From Hungatella effluvii (GTDB lineage Bacteria; Bacillota; Clostridia; Lachnospirales; Lachnospiraceae): 64,000 nt of DNA. Positions within the stretch are counted from its first letter, which is position 1. The number at the start of each line of letters is the position of its first letter. The notes beneath the pieces are model-generated. The model worked only from the letters and a program-made list of their open reading frames with translations. It ran no database searches and was not told where the DNA came from. The position numbers and the translations under genes were made by a program. Of the stretch, positions 18,295 to 27,315 are shown in pieces. The DNA lies in the NCBI RefSeq assembly GCF_003201875.1, contig NZ_QJKD01000023.1, positions 20,015 to 84,014 of the forward strand, read 5' to 3'.

Positions 18295-19011
18295 ATGGCA
18301 GGGCGCAAAAACGGGGAAGAGGGGTACGTACTTGGCTGGGTCATAGTTATGGTTATGATACTGATGATTCTGGTGACCGCGATTCTGTTTGCCACTTCAG
18401 CGTATTATCGGCAGAGTCTTAGGGAGTACAATGACAGGCAGGCGTATTTAACGGCACGTTCCATCGTACAGACTGCGGCTGCAGACTTTACAGGTAACGG
18501 TTCCGGAGAGCTGCGGGATGCCATTTTAGATGAAATTTCGGAATTTATGGGCGGCGGATCAGATGCGGAGCTGGGAGACGAACCAGATGAGGAGTTAGAT
18601 GCGGAGTTGGGAGACGAATCGGATGAGGAGTCAGGCGCGGAACCGGAAGATGAACCAGATGGAGAATTCAGAGCAGAGCCTGGAAACGAATCAAATGGAG
18701 AATTTGGCACAGAACCAAAAGCAGAACTAAACGCGCAATCCAACACGGATTCAGCCAATAAGTCAGATTCCAAAATCAACAATATGATTCCCATCTCCGC
18801 CATCAAGTTCCAATTAGATGCCACCATGGGAAGCTGTACGATGACCGGATACTACATGCCGGAAGAGAACTGTCTTATGTTAACCGCTACTGCGAAGAAA
18901 GGCAGCAGCACCGAGATTATGACAGTTTATCTCCAGAACGATCCGGAATCGGAGGAAGAGCCATGGATCGTCCTCGGGTATGAACGGGGAGAACCACAGC
19001 TTATAAATTAA
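18295..19011 (+). CDS. Minor-pilin/PilX-like protein with acidic low-complexity insert
   Basis: 238 aa. An N-terminal hydrophobic helix follows EEGYVLGWVIVMVMILMILV, a possible peptidase site (G^Y) without the usual Glu+5. Residues around 83-155 form an acidic, proline-containing tandem stretch (units like ELGDEPDEE and EFGTEPKAE). The end is a compact beta-rich domain (MGSCTMTGYYMPEENCLML). By position among minor pilins it may be a PilX-type subunit. The acidic region is encoded by imperfect tandem repeats and probably varies in length. ATG follows AATGAGGTGG. Confidence 0.65.
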   Translation: MAGRKNGEEGYVLGWVIVMVMILMILVTAILFATSAYYRQSLREYNDRQAYLTARSIVQTAAADFTGNGSGELRDAILDEISEFMGGGSDAELGDEPDEELDAELGDESDEESGAEPEDEPDGEFRAEPGNESNGEFGTEPKAELNAQSNTDSANKSDSKINNMIPISAIKFQLDATMGSCTMTGYYMPEENCLMLTATAKKGSSTEIMTVYLQNDPESEEEPWIVLGYERGEPQLIN

Positions 19012-19053
19012 CGGGATGGCATAAGCGGAGTAACCGCGAATGGGAGGCAATTC

Positions 19054-19392
19054 GTGAAATCAAATGATGGCTTTACTCTGATCGAGTCTCTGGCGGCATG
19101 GACAATTCTATTGATTGCGGTCACGATATTCTTGAAATGCCTGGGAATGGCACATTCTTCCCTGGGCAAAGGAACCGTAATGAGAAAACAGTATATGACC
19201 GCACTGGAATGTGTGGAACTGGAAAAGGAACCGCTCAGAACGAAAGAGACAAAACTCAGATTCAAAATAAACAATAATACAATTTCCATGGATGCAGTGA
19301 TTATGGAATATGGGATGTCATGGACCGGTGAGGGAGAGACCTCGCCTGTCACACTGAAGGTGATAGGGCCGGTGCCGAAATCCAGGGAGTGA
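19054..19392 (+). CDS. Minor prepilin (PilV/ComGD-like)
   Basis: 112 aa with a short leader MKSNDG and cleavage site G^FTLIESLAAWTILLIAV (Glu at +5), then a small C-terminal domain. Probably a minor subunit that primes pilus assembly. GTG start with a GGGAGG site at 19042-19047. It sits between two other minor-pilin-like genes and ends overlapping a possible GTG of the next gene. Confidence 0.82.
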   Translation: MKSNDGFTLIESLAAWTILLIAVTIFLKCLGMAHSSLGKGTVMRKQYMTALECVELEKEPLRTKETKLRFKINNNTISMDAVIMEYGMSWTGEGETSPVTLKVIGPVPKSRE

Positions 19393-19400
19393 GGTGCAGC

Positions 19401-19988
19401 TTGAGTGAAAAATGGAACAGCTGTCTGCGCGGCGACCGGGGAATGACGCTGACGGAATTGATCGCGTCCCTGGCAATCGCATTCATTCTCATGAGCTTCC
19501 TGATCCGGATGTATACCTACACGGGAAACATGTTTGAAACGAGCGCTTCCGCCGACGACTTAAGGAGAACGACTCAGGTGATTGTCGATTATCTGGAGGA
19601 CCGGATTTCCTGTGCGGAGAGTCTGGTTATCAGCAGAGAAGAATTGACCGGTGATGAATACGGCCATGAAATCCTGTTTTCAAGGGATGGCCGGATCTAC
19701 TGCGACGGAGAAGCGATATGCAAAGAGGAATTTTATCGTAAGAGAAAGGTCTTCTGCGAGATTCTGCCTGCATCGTCAGAGGAAAATGCACCGGTTTTAA
19801 AGTACCGGATTACGTGGAAGAATCAAAGGAATACGGCTTTATATTCCGCAGACTCTGTGGTAAAATTAGTTAATTTAGAGCTGTACGGCAAAGATATAAT
19901 CCGCCGTGATCTGGAAGACAGCCCCGGCGCAGCCGGAAATACCCTCTATATTTACTACACAGATCCGGAATATTCCAGCAGGCAATGA
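19401..19988 (+). CDS. Minor prepilin (PilW-like)
   Basis: 195 aa. The leader MSEKWNSCLRGDRG precedes a cleavage site G^MTLTELIASLAIAFI, with Met instead of Phe at +1 and Glu at +5. A larger globular domain follows (YTYTGNMFETSASADDLRR onwards). The TTG at 19401 is chosen because GAGGTG lies 4 nt upstream; the GTG at 19389 is possible but has no usable site. Likely a minor pilin of the PilW/GspJ type. Confidence 0.78.
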   Translation: MSEKWNSCLRGDRGMTLTELIASLAIAFILMSFLIRMYTYTGNMFETSASADDLRRTTQVIVDYLEDRISCAESLVISREELTGDEYGHEILFSRDGRIYCDGEAICKEEFYRKRKVFCEILPASSEENAPVLKYRITWKNQRNTALYSADSVVKLVNLELYGKDIIRRDLEDSPGAAGNTLYIYYTDPEYSSRQ

Positions 19989-20035
19989 GTCTGCGTCATG
20001 GGAATTGATTGAAAATACAGTTTGAGGTTGGAGAA

Positions 20036-21754
20036 ATGAAGGGAATACACATTGGAGAAGTGCTGGTAGAACAGGGTGCCATCACGAAGGAACAACTGAA
20101 TGAAGGTCTGAAGCAATTGAAAGCGGAGACAAATGACCGGCGTCTGGCCGAAGTTCTGACGGATCTTGGGTATGTAACGGACCGGGAGCTTATGGAAGTG
20201 CTGGGACGCAGTATGGGACTCGAAGTCATTGATCTGGAATTCTTTCATATCGATGAGCGTGCGGTGGAGAAAATTCCGAAACAGCTGGCCTTAAAATATA
20301 ATATTATGGCAGTTTCCATGGAAGGAAGCTGTTTAACCGTGGCGACGGCGGATCCTCTGGATTTATATGCGCTGGAGGATATCCGTCTGGTGACCAATAT
20401 GAGAATCCTGCTGATTCTGGCGGAACGGACGCAGATCCGCCATGCGATCGAGCTGAATTACTCGGGTATTGACGCCAGAGCAGCGGCGAGACTGGCCAGC
20501 GAACACGCCGTATTTTCCAGAACCTTTGCGGAAAACCTGATGGTAAGCTCCGAAGAGGATCAGGCGCCGATCGTCCGTCTGTTAAACAGCCTGCTTTTGA
20601 AGGGCTATAATACAAACGCCAGTGATATTCATATCGAGCCCTACGAAAATGAGACGGTTGTCCGCATGAGGCGCGACGGTATGCTGATTCCATACATGAC
20701 GCTTTCTCCTGCCATTCATCAGGGCATTGTGGCGCGCACCAAGATTCTGGCGAAGATGGATATTGCCGAGAAAAGGAAATCGCAGGACGGTCACTTCAAG
20801 ATTACACTGGATGGCAGAGAGATGAACGTGAGAGTCTCCTTCGTACCTACCATTTACGGCGAAAAGGGTGTGCTTCGGTTTCTGACAACGAATACGCCGA
20901 TTGACCGCAGCGCCGCGTTTGGCATGTCCGGCGACAACTACCGGAAGATGAAACAGCTTCTGCGTATCCCGCACGGGATCATTTACTTTACCGGACCTAC
21001 CGGAAGCGGGAAGACAACAACATTATATTCAGTTCTTCAGTATTTAAGCAGCCGCCTTGTGAATATTGTTACAATAGAGGATCCGGTGGAACGCAATCTG
21101 CCGAAGATCAATCAGATACAGGTGGGTGACAGAGCGGGGCTGAACTTCCAGACAGGACTGCGCTCCATTCTTCGTCAGGATCCCGATATCATCATGATCG
21201 GAGAGACAAGAGACCCGGAGACTGCCGAGATTTCAGCACGCGCCGCTATCACAGGTCATCTGGTGTTTTCCACACTTCATACCAATGACGCCGCATCATC
21301 GGTTACGAGGCTGATGGATATGGGAATTCCCGCTTATCTGGCCGCGGCCTCCATAGCCGGGATCGTATCCCAGAGACTTATGAGAAAGGTTTGCCCCTAC
21401 TGTCAGGAAGAGTATGAGGCGCGTCCCGAAGAACTGAAGATTCTGTACGGAAAGCCTGCGGTTCCTGGTGAACACGTGCGTCTGCGCCGGGGAAAGGGCT
21501 GTTATCTCTGCAATGAGACAGGATACAAGGGCCGCATTGCCATCCATGAGATTTTGAGCGTGGATGCGGAGATGAAGCGCATGATCTCAGAGGGCAGAAA
21601 AGAAGACGAGTTGAAAGCGTACGCAATTCGCAGCCATGGGATGACGACCCTGAAAGAAGAGGCGGTGAAAATGGTTCTGGCTGGAATTACGACATTTGAG
21701 GAGATGGAACGTCTGATCTATACGATTGATATGGATTATTTTGGGGAAGACTGA
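20036..21754 (+). CDS. pilB: Type IV pilus assembly ATPase PilB/GspE
   Basis: Hexameric ATPase, 572 aa from this start, powering pilus extension. N-terminal GSPII_E N domain (IGEVLVEQGAITKEQL), then the secretion ATPase core with Walker A GPTGSGKTTT near residue 319, Asp box SDIHIEPY, Walker B IIMIGETRD and His box HLVFSTLHTNDA. The tetracysteine zinc site typical of assembly (not retraction) ATPases is present as CPYC and CYLC. The ATG at 20036 has GAGGTTGGAG; the frame also has a TTG at 20009. It closes the pilus cluster; no pilT is seen in the window. Confidence 0.95.
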   Translation: MKGIHIGEVLVEQGAITKEQLNEGLKQLKAETNDRRLAEVLTDLGYVTDRELMEVLGRSMGLEVIDLEFFHIDERAVEKIPKQLALKYNIMAVSMEGSCLTVATADPLDLYALEDIRLVTNMRILLILAERTQIRHAIELNYSGIDARAAARLASEHAVFSRTFAENLMVSSEEDQAPIVRLLNSLLLKGYNTNASDIHIEPYENETVVRMRRDGMLIPYMTLSPAIHQGIVARTKILAKMDIAEKRKSQDGHFKITLDGREMNVRVSFVPTIYGEKGVLRFLTTNTPIDRSAAFGMSGDNYRKMKQLLRIPHGIIYFTGPTGSGKTTTLYSVLQYLSSRLVNIVTIEDPVERNLPKINQIQVGDRAGLNFQTGLRSILRQDPDIIMIGETRDPETAEISARAAITGHLVFSTLHTNDAASSVTRLMDMGIPAYLAAASIAGIVSQRLMRKVCPYCQEEYEARPEELKILYGKPAVPGEHVRLRRGKGCYLCNETGYKGRIAIHEILSVDAEMKRMISEGRKEDELKAYAIRSHGMTTLKEEAVKMVLAGITTFEEMERLIYTIDMDYFGED

Positions 21755-21804
21755 GGAAGAGTAAGGCAGGAGCACTCTCGGAAGGGGAAAAAGGAGGACT
21801 TCAT

Positions 21805-23301
21805 ATGGAGACAGCATGGATGGCGGTCACAGCCGTCTGGTCGTGGATCATGGAGCATTTAATTTACATCAATCTGATTTTTTCAATTATAATTGTATTT
21901 TTCCAAAGGCGTGATCCGAAATCCGTCTGGACCTGGCTGATGGTCCTGTATTTCATACCGGTTTTTGGCTTCGTGTTTTACCTCCTTCTGGGGCAGGACA
22001 TGGGGAAAAGCAAGATGTTCCGTGTCAAGGAAGTGGAGGACCGCGTCTATTTTACCGTGCGGGGCCAGGAGGAGTTTCTAAAGACGCACGATACCAGCCT
22101 GGAGTCCCATCTGTCCCGTGACTATGAGGATCTGGTGCTGTACAATTTAGAGACCTCAGGAGCGGTTTTGACCATCGACAATACTGTCCGTATTTTTACG
22201 GACGGCGAGGCAAAATATACGGATCTGCGCAATGAACTGAGAAAAGCCGACCGTTTTATCCACCTTCAATACTATATCATCAAGGACGACGAGCTGTTCG
22301 ATTCCATCAGCCCCATTCTGGCCGAACGGGCCAAAGCCGGAGTGGAGGTCCGTATTCTCTGTGACGGTATGGGCGGCCGTTTTATGCCGAAGAAGAAATG
22401 GGAGGAACTGAAGCAGTGCGGTGTGAAGGTTGGGATTTTCTTTCCGCCCATTCTGGGAAGGCTCCAGCTTCGAATGAATTACCGCAATCACCGGAAAATC
22501 GTGGTTATTGACAACAAGGTCGGCTACGTGGGCGGATTTAACATCGGGCGCGAGTACATTTCCAGAGACCCCAAGTTCGGCTATTGGAGAGATACTCATT
22601 TAAAGCTGACGGGAGGTTCTGTGCTGAGTCTTCAGATTCGTTTTGCGCTGGACTGGAATTACGCGGCAGGAGAAAACCTGTTTAAGGATATGAGGTATTT
22701 TGAGACCGGCGCCGATTTATTCCGTCTGGATCAGGTGGATCCAGGTATTCATCCGCTGGGAATTCAGATCATTGCAAGCGGTCCGGACGCTGTCAGCAGG
22801 CAGATCCGGGACAATTATATCCGGTTGTTCGCAAAGGCACGCGACCATATCTATATCCAGACGCCGTATTTTGTTCCGGATGACGCCGTCTTATCCGCAC
22901 TTTCTATGGCCGCCAGGTCCGGAGTGGATGTCCGCCTGATGATTCCGTGCAAGCCGGACCATCCGTTTGTATACTGGGCGACCTACTCCTATGTGGGTGA
23001 TCTTCTGTCAGCGGGAGCAAGGTGCTATACGTATGAGAACGGCTTCCTCCATGCCAAGGGCGTGATGACGGACGGGCGCGTCTGCTCCTATGGCACGGCA
23101 AACATGGACATCAGAAGCTTTGAACTGAATTTTGAGGTCAATGCCGTCATTTACGATGAGGAGACCACGAAAGAACTGGAAAATATCTTTATAGAGGATT
23201 TAAAGCTTTGCAAAGAGATAACCAGAGAGGGCTATGCGTCGAGAGACTTGTGGATCCGGGTGAAAGAGCAGTGCAGCAGACTGTTGTCGCCGCTTCTATG
23301 A
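21805..23301 (+). CDS. cls: Cardiolipin synthase
   Basis: 498-aa membrane enzyme condensing two phosphatidylglycerols into cardiolipin. Two N-terminal hydrophobic segments (about 10-30 and 45-62) precede two phospholipase D domains with HKD motifs: HRKIVVIDNKVGYVGG and LHAKGVMTDGRVCSYGTAN. Length and layout match bacterial ClsA-type enzymes of Firmicutes. ATG follows AAAGGAGG. It starts about 50 nt after pilB and may be in the same transcript, but a strong terminator follows it. Confidence 0.95.
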   Translation: METAWMAVTAVWSWIMEHLIYINLIFSIIIVFFQRRDPKSVWTWLMVLYFIPVFGFVFYLLLGQDMGKSKMFRVKEVEDRVYFTVRGQEEFLKTHDTSLESHLSRDYEDLVLYNLETSGAVLTIDNTVRIFTDGEAKYTDLRNELRKADRFIHLQYYIIKDDELFDSISPILAERAKAGVEVRILCDGMGGRFMPKKKWEELKQCGVKVGIFFPPILGRLQLRMNYRNHRKIVVIDNKVGYVGGFNIGREYISRDPKFGYWRDTHLKLTGGSVLSLQIRFALDWNYAAGENLFKDMRYFETGADLFRLDQVDPGIHPLGIQIIASGPDAVSRQIRDNYIRLFAKARDHIYIQTPYFVPDDAVLSALSMAARSGVDVRLMIPCKPDHPFVYWATYSYVGDLLSAGARCYTYENGFLHAKGVMTDGRVCSYGTANMDIRSFELNFEVNAVIYDEETTKELENIFIEDLKLCKEITREGYASRDLWIRVKEQCSRLLSPLL

Positions 23302-23351
23302 GATCCGCTGTTTATAGCGGAGACTGTCCGGATACCGGTCGATCCACGATC

Positions 23352-23393
23352 AAAAGGGGAAAAATGCAGGAAATGCATTTGCCCCCTTTTTTT
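23352..23393 (+). terminator. Intrinsic terminator after cls
   Basis: Arms at 23352-23368 and 23374-23390 pair along about 17 bp with few mismatches, loop of 5 nt, ending in seven T residues. Confidence 0.85.
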
Positions 23394-23431
23394 GTTCATA
23401 AAATTACCGCTTTGGGTACATACTGGTACTT

Positions 23432-23935
23432 ATGAAGACGACAACACTAAACACAACAACATTCAAAAAATTTACAATCAGCAGCACGGCGCTGCAGCTG
23501 AAACAGCTCCCGGTCAATTTTTGCAAATGCGGAATCACCGGCTGGTGTCTGGAGGTTCTTTTTACGTCAGCGGAATCGATCATGAGGCAAGACTGGAGGC
23601 TGATGGGGAGGACGTCCCTTTTGATGTTCCCTATCTACGGATGCGGAGCGCTTCTGGGTCCGATCGGCAAATGGATCGACGACTGGCTTAATCCGGGGAA
23701 ATCACTGAGCGTAAAAAAGTCGGATCTGGCGGTCCGCCACGGTATGCTTTACATGGTCCTGATTTTTGTGGCGGAATACATCTCAGGAGCGTGGCTTCGG
23801 TCGCGGGGAATGTGTCCCTGGGACTACACGGGACGGAGTACGAATATCGACGGCCTCATACGGCTCGATTTTGCTCCGCTGTGGTTCGCCACTGGGCTTT
23901 TATTTGAGCAAATTACGAAAAAGAAAGGCGGGTAA
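23432..23935 (+). CDS. Putative ABC-transporter type IV permease (CmpB family)
   Basis: 167-aa membrane protein with the conserved family patterns GITGWCLEVLF, FPIYGCGALLGPI, CPWDYTGR and GLIRLDFAPLWF. These define the ABC_trans_CmpB family (putative ABC-transporter type IV), common in Lachnospiraceae. Transport activity is unproven; no partner ATPase lies adjacent. Several copies usually occur per genome. The start has no strong ribosome site; the frame begins just after the cls terminator. Confidence 0.8.
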   Translation: MKTTTLNTTTFKKFTISSTALQLKQLPVNFCKCGITGWCLEVLFTSAESIMRQDWRLMGRTSLLMFPIYGCGALLGPIGKWIDDWLNPGKSLSVKKSDLAVRHGMLYMVLIFVAEYISGAWLRSRGMCPWDYTGRSTNIDGLIRLDFAPLWFATGLLFEQITKKKGG

Positions 23936-23938
23936 CTC

Positions 23939-23967
23939 TTGTAATTACACTCTTCATTTTATATAAT
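23939..23967 (+). promoter_or_regulatory. Promoter of the plsC-pheA pair
   Basis: TTGTAA at 23939-23944, 17-nt spacer, TATAAT at 23962-23967, 24 nt before the acyltransferase ATG, which has a GGAGGGG site. Confidence 0.7.
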
Positions 23968-23990
23968 AGTAAAAATGGAGGGGAAGACCA

Positions 23991-24740
23991 ATGATACGTT
24001 TTATATTTGTAGCAGCAACAGTCATTTTGTTTTTAATTTTAAGTATTCCGCTGATGCTGGTGGAATTTCTGATTGGTAAGAAAAACCGCCGCCTGCGGGA
24101 TGTGCAGAGTCTGGCCGTGATCCAGTGTGTATTTCGGCTGATCCTCTGGATGGCGGGAGTGAAGATTACGGTAAAGGGTAGAGAGAATGTTCCGACTGAC
24201 CAGGCGGTACTTTACGTGGGGAATCACCGCAGCTATTTCGATATCCTGGTGGGATATGTGACGGTTCCGTCCCTGACCGGCTTTGTGGCCAAGAAGGAGA
24301 TGGAGAAGATTCCGCTTCTTTCATCCTGGATGAAGCTGGTCAACTGCCTTTTTCTCGACCGCGTGAATTTAAAGGAAGGTTTAAAGACCATCCTTGCAGG
24401 AATCGAACAGGTGAAACGCGGCGTCTCCGTATGGATTTTCCCGGAGGGAACGAGAAATAAAAACGACGACCCGCTGGATATGCTGACATTCAAAGAGGGA
24501 AGCTTAAAGATTGCAGAAAAGAGCGGCTGTTATGTGGTGCCAGTGGCCCTGACAGGGACCGCAGAAGTCTTTGAACAGCATTTTCCGAAGATCAAACCGT
24601 CCCATGTGACCATCACCTTTGGAGAGCCGTTCCACACAAAGGAACTTCCTCCGGAAGTGAAGAAGTTCCCGGGGGCTTACACGGAAGAACAGATAAAGGC
24701 CATGCTTAGGCTTCAGCTGGCAGAAGGACAGAATTTATGA
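23991..24740 (+). CDS. 1-acyl-sn-glycerol-3-phosphate acyltransferase (PlsC family)
   Basis: Transfers a fatty acyl chain to lysophosphatidic acid, giving phosphatidic acid. 249 aa with one or two N-terminal membrane segments, the acyltransferase motif NHRSYFD (H-x4-D) and the second block FPEGTRN. Length is normal for PlsC. Its stop overlaps the start of the chorismate mutase-prephenate dehydratase gene by ATGA, although the two pathways are unrelated. Confidence 0.92.
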   Translation: MIRFIFVAATVILFLILSIPLMLVEFLIGKKNRRLRDVQSLAVIQCVFRLILWMAGVKITVKGRENVPTDQAVLYVGNHRSYFDILVGYVTVPSLTGFVAKKEMEKIPLLSSWMKLVNCLFLDRVNLKEGLKTILAGIEQVKRGVSVWIFPEGTRNKNDDPLDMLTFKEGSLKIAEKSGCYVVPVALTGTAEVFEQHFPKIKPSHVTITFGEPFHTKELPPEVKKFPGAYTEEQIKAMLRLQLAEGQNL

Positions 24741-25873
24741 GTACATTCGACTTACAGGAAATCAGAAAACAACTGGATCAGGTCGACAGGGAGATTGTAA
24801 CCCTGTTCGGGGAACGCATGCGTCTGTGCGGCGACGTGGCGGAATATAAGATTGAAAACGGCAAACCGGTCTATGACGGAGAGCGGGAGAGACAGAAGCT
24901 GGACTCCGTGAAGGCCATGACAGATGACAGCTTCCAGAAACAGGCCGTGGAGGAACTGTTCAGCCAGATGATGACGATCAGCCGCCGGTATCAGTATAAG
25001 CTGATGGCGGAACACGGACTGACAGCCAGGATGGATTTCAAGGCTGTGAAGGAGCTTCCCCTGAAGGGAAGCCGCGTGGTGTACCAGGGAGTGGAAGGTG
25101 CATACAGCCATGAAGCCACACTGCAGTATTTTGGCAGTGATGTGGACGCTTATCACGTGCAGTTCTGGGAAGACGCCATGAAGGAGGTCGAAAACGGCCG
25201 GGCCGATTACGCGGTCCTGCCCATCGAGAATTCCTCGGCGGGGGCGGTCAGCGATAATTACGACCTGCTGATCAAATACCATAATTACATTGTGGCGGAG
25301 AATTTTATCCCGGTCAACCATGCGCTTTTGGGACTTCCGGAGGCGGAGCTTTCGGATATTACCACCGTATTTTCCCATCCCCAGGCGCTGATGCAGTCCT
25401 CCCGATACTTAAACTCCCATCGGGACTGGGCGCAGTACAGTGTGGAGAACACTGCTGCGTCTGCAAAGAAAGTTTTAAATGACGGGAAGAAGAATCAGGC
25501 GGCGGTGGCCAGCGAGACAGCCGGAAAGCTGTACGGTTTAAAGGTGCTGGAGCCATCCATCAATCATAACAAAAATAATACGACCAGGTTCATCATCCTG
25601 TCCAGGGATCCTATATACCGGGAGGATGCGTCGAAGGTGAGCATCAGCTTTGAACTCCCCCACACGAGCGGTTCCCTGTACAACATGCTGAGCAATTTTA
25701 TCTATAATCATGTGAACATGCGCATGATTGAATCAAGGCCCATTGCCGGAAGAAACTGGGAATACCGGTTCTTCGTGGATATCGAGGGAAACCTGGGTGA
25801 TGCGCAGATTCAGAATGCGTTAAAGGGAATTGAAGAAGAAGCGTCTAACATGAGAATTTTAGGCAATTATTAA
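24737..25873 (+). CDS. pheA: Bifunctional chorismate mutase / prephenate dehydratase
   Basis: P-protein of 378 aa for phenylalanine synthesis: chorismate to prephenate to phenylpyruvate. Domains: chorismate mutase (1-90, LDQVDREIVTLFGERM), prephenate dehydratase (about 110-290, YQGVEGAYSHEA, LPIENSSAGAV, with the TTRF-type motif as NTTRFIIL) and a C-terminal ACT domain with ESRP and the SGSLYNML sensor region, which suggests feedback inhibition by phenylalanine. ATGA overlap with plsC implies translational coupling. Confidence 0.96.
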   Translation: MSTFDLQEIRKQLDQVDREIVTLFGERMRLCGDVAEYKIENGKPVYDGERERQKLDSVKAMTDDSFQKQAVEELFSQMMTISRRYQYKLMAEHGLTARMDFKAVKELPLKGSRVVYQGVEGAYSHEATLQYFGSDVDAYHVQFWEDAMKEVENGRADYAVLPIENSSAGAVSDNYDLLIKYHNYIVAENFIPVNHALLGLPEAELSDITTVFSHPQALMQSSRYLNSHRDWAQYSVENTAASAKKVLNDGKKNQAAVASETAGKLYGLKVLEPSINHNKNNTTRFIILSRDPIYREDASKVSISFELPHTSGSLYNMLSNFIYNHVNMRMIESRPIAGRNWEYRFFVDIEGNLGDAQIQNALKGIEEEASNMRILGNY

Positions 25874-25885
25874 GGAACGAAGAAC

Positions 25886-25912
25886 GGTCAGGCGGCTGTA
25901 GGCTGCCTGGCC
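25886..25912 (+). terminator. Hairpin after pheA, possible weak terminator
   Basis: Arms at 25886-25896 and 25902-25912 form 11 bp with two G-T pairs and a 5-nt loop. Only a short T run follows, so it may be a leaky terminator or an RNA-processing site before the next gene. Confidence 0.4.
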
Positions 25913-25937
25913 ATTTCGAAAAAATAGGGAGGAACTT

Positions 25938-27239
25938 ATGAAATCGCAGGAACTCATTATCTACCGAAATCTGCAGCACCGGGAACTGTTTGATCACGTT
26001 TCCACACTTCTGGCCGTCGGGCCGGACGACAAGCCGGGAACAATGCCGGATTCCTATGCCTGTGCCAGCCAATTGATCGACATGGCGGTGACTTACGGCT
26101 TTGAGGGGAATCTCTGGCATTGTTTTTTAGCATTCTGCCTTGCAAACAACGAAAATGTATACAGTACTTCATGTGAAATTGTGGGCCATATCGAAGGCTC
26201 TCTGAATGATCTGGCCGCCCATGATTTCAACGTGATCAAGGAGCTGTTTGATTACGATATCCGTACACTGGATGGCGGGGATGATATGGCGGGCGGCGGT
26301 GTCTGGTCCGCACTCTCAGACTACCACGCGGCCAATGGCAACAGCCGCGTGTTCAACAAGAGAATCCGGGACCAGATCGTGGCGCTGGCGGTGGAACTGG
26401 AGCGGTCTGAGGATGTAGCCGCCTTCGGAAAAGCCGTGACGGAGTTTTACCGCCGGTTCGGCGTCGGCAAGTTCGGGCTTAACAAGGCGTTTCGAATCGA
26501 GGAGATCGATCACGAGGTCCATATTAATCCCATCACCAACGTGGAGCACATTTATCTGGACGATATCATCGGCTACGAGCTTCAGAAGAAGAAGCTGATC
26601 GAGAATACGGAGGCATTTATCCAGGGAAGAGCGGCCAACAATGTGCTTCTGTTCGGCGACAGCGGAACGGGGAAATCCTCCAGCATCAAGGCTATTTTAA
26701 ATGAGTACTACGAGCAGGGGCTGCGCATCATCGAGGTATACAAGCACCAGTTCAAGAGCCTGTCCGAGGTACAGGAGCAGGTGAAGGACAGGAACTACAA
26801 GTTCATCATCTATATGGATGATTTGTCCTTTGAGGATTCTGAGCTGGAATACAAGTATTTAAAGGCCATCATCGAAGGCGGTCTCGGAAAGAAGCCGGGG
26901 AATGTACTGATTTACGCGACCTCCAACCGGCGCCATCTGATCCGTGAGAAGTTCAGCGATAAGAGAGAGCTGGATGATGAATTACATAATAACGACACCG
27001 TACAGGAGAAGCTGTCACTGGTAGCCAGATTTGGCGTGACCATATACTTCGGCTCTCCGGATAAGAAGCAGTTTCAGAACATTGTAAGGGAGCTGGCGGA
27101 GCGGTATCATGTAAATATGCCTTTGGAGGAGCTCTACGCGGAGGCCAACAAGTGGGAGTTAAGCCACGGAGGACTGTCCGGAAGGACGGCCAGCCAGTTC
27201 ATCACACACCTGATGGGCACCCGGGAAGATTTTACGTAA
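25938..27239 (+). CDS. DUF815 family AAA ATPase
   Basis: 433-aa predicted cytoplasmic ATPase. The C-terminal half is a P-loop AAA module: Walker A LFGDSGTGKSS near residue 238, Walker B FIIYMDDLSFE, and a sensor region IYATSNRRHL. The N-terminal 190 residues are helical with no named domain. DUF815 proteins are widespread in bacteria and of unknown biological role. ATG follows AGGGAGG. It precedes the Ppx/Ppk pair with a 76-nt gap. Confidence 0.88.
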   Translation: MKSQELIIYRNLQHRELFDHVSTLLAVGPDDKPGTMPDSYACASQLIDMAVTYGFEGNLWHCFLAFCLANNENVYSTSCEIVGHIEGSLNDLAAHDFNVIKELFDYDIRTLDGGDDMAGGGVWSALSDYHAANGNSRVFNKRIRDQIVALAVELERSEDVAAFGKAVTEFYRRFGVGKFGLNKAFRIEEIDHEVHINPITNVEHIYLDDIIGYELQKKKLIENTEAFIQGRAANNVLLFGDSGTGKSSSIKAILNEYYEQGLRIIEVYKHQFKSLSEVQEQVKDRNYKFIIYMDDLSFEDSELEYKYLKAIIEGGLGKKPGNVLIYATSNRRHLIREKFSDKRELDDELHNNDTVQEKLSLVARFGVTIYFGSPDKKQFQNIVRELAERYHVNMPLEELYAEANKWELSHGGLSGRTASQFITHLMGTREDFT

Positions 27240-27315
27240 ATTTGACACATGTCCTGACAAAAGGAGAGTATAATGGAAAGGATGTTGCCCGTACCGGGCG
27301 GTAAGGAGGACAAGT

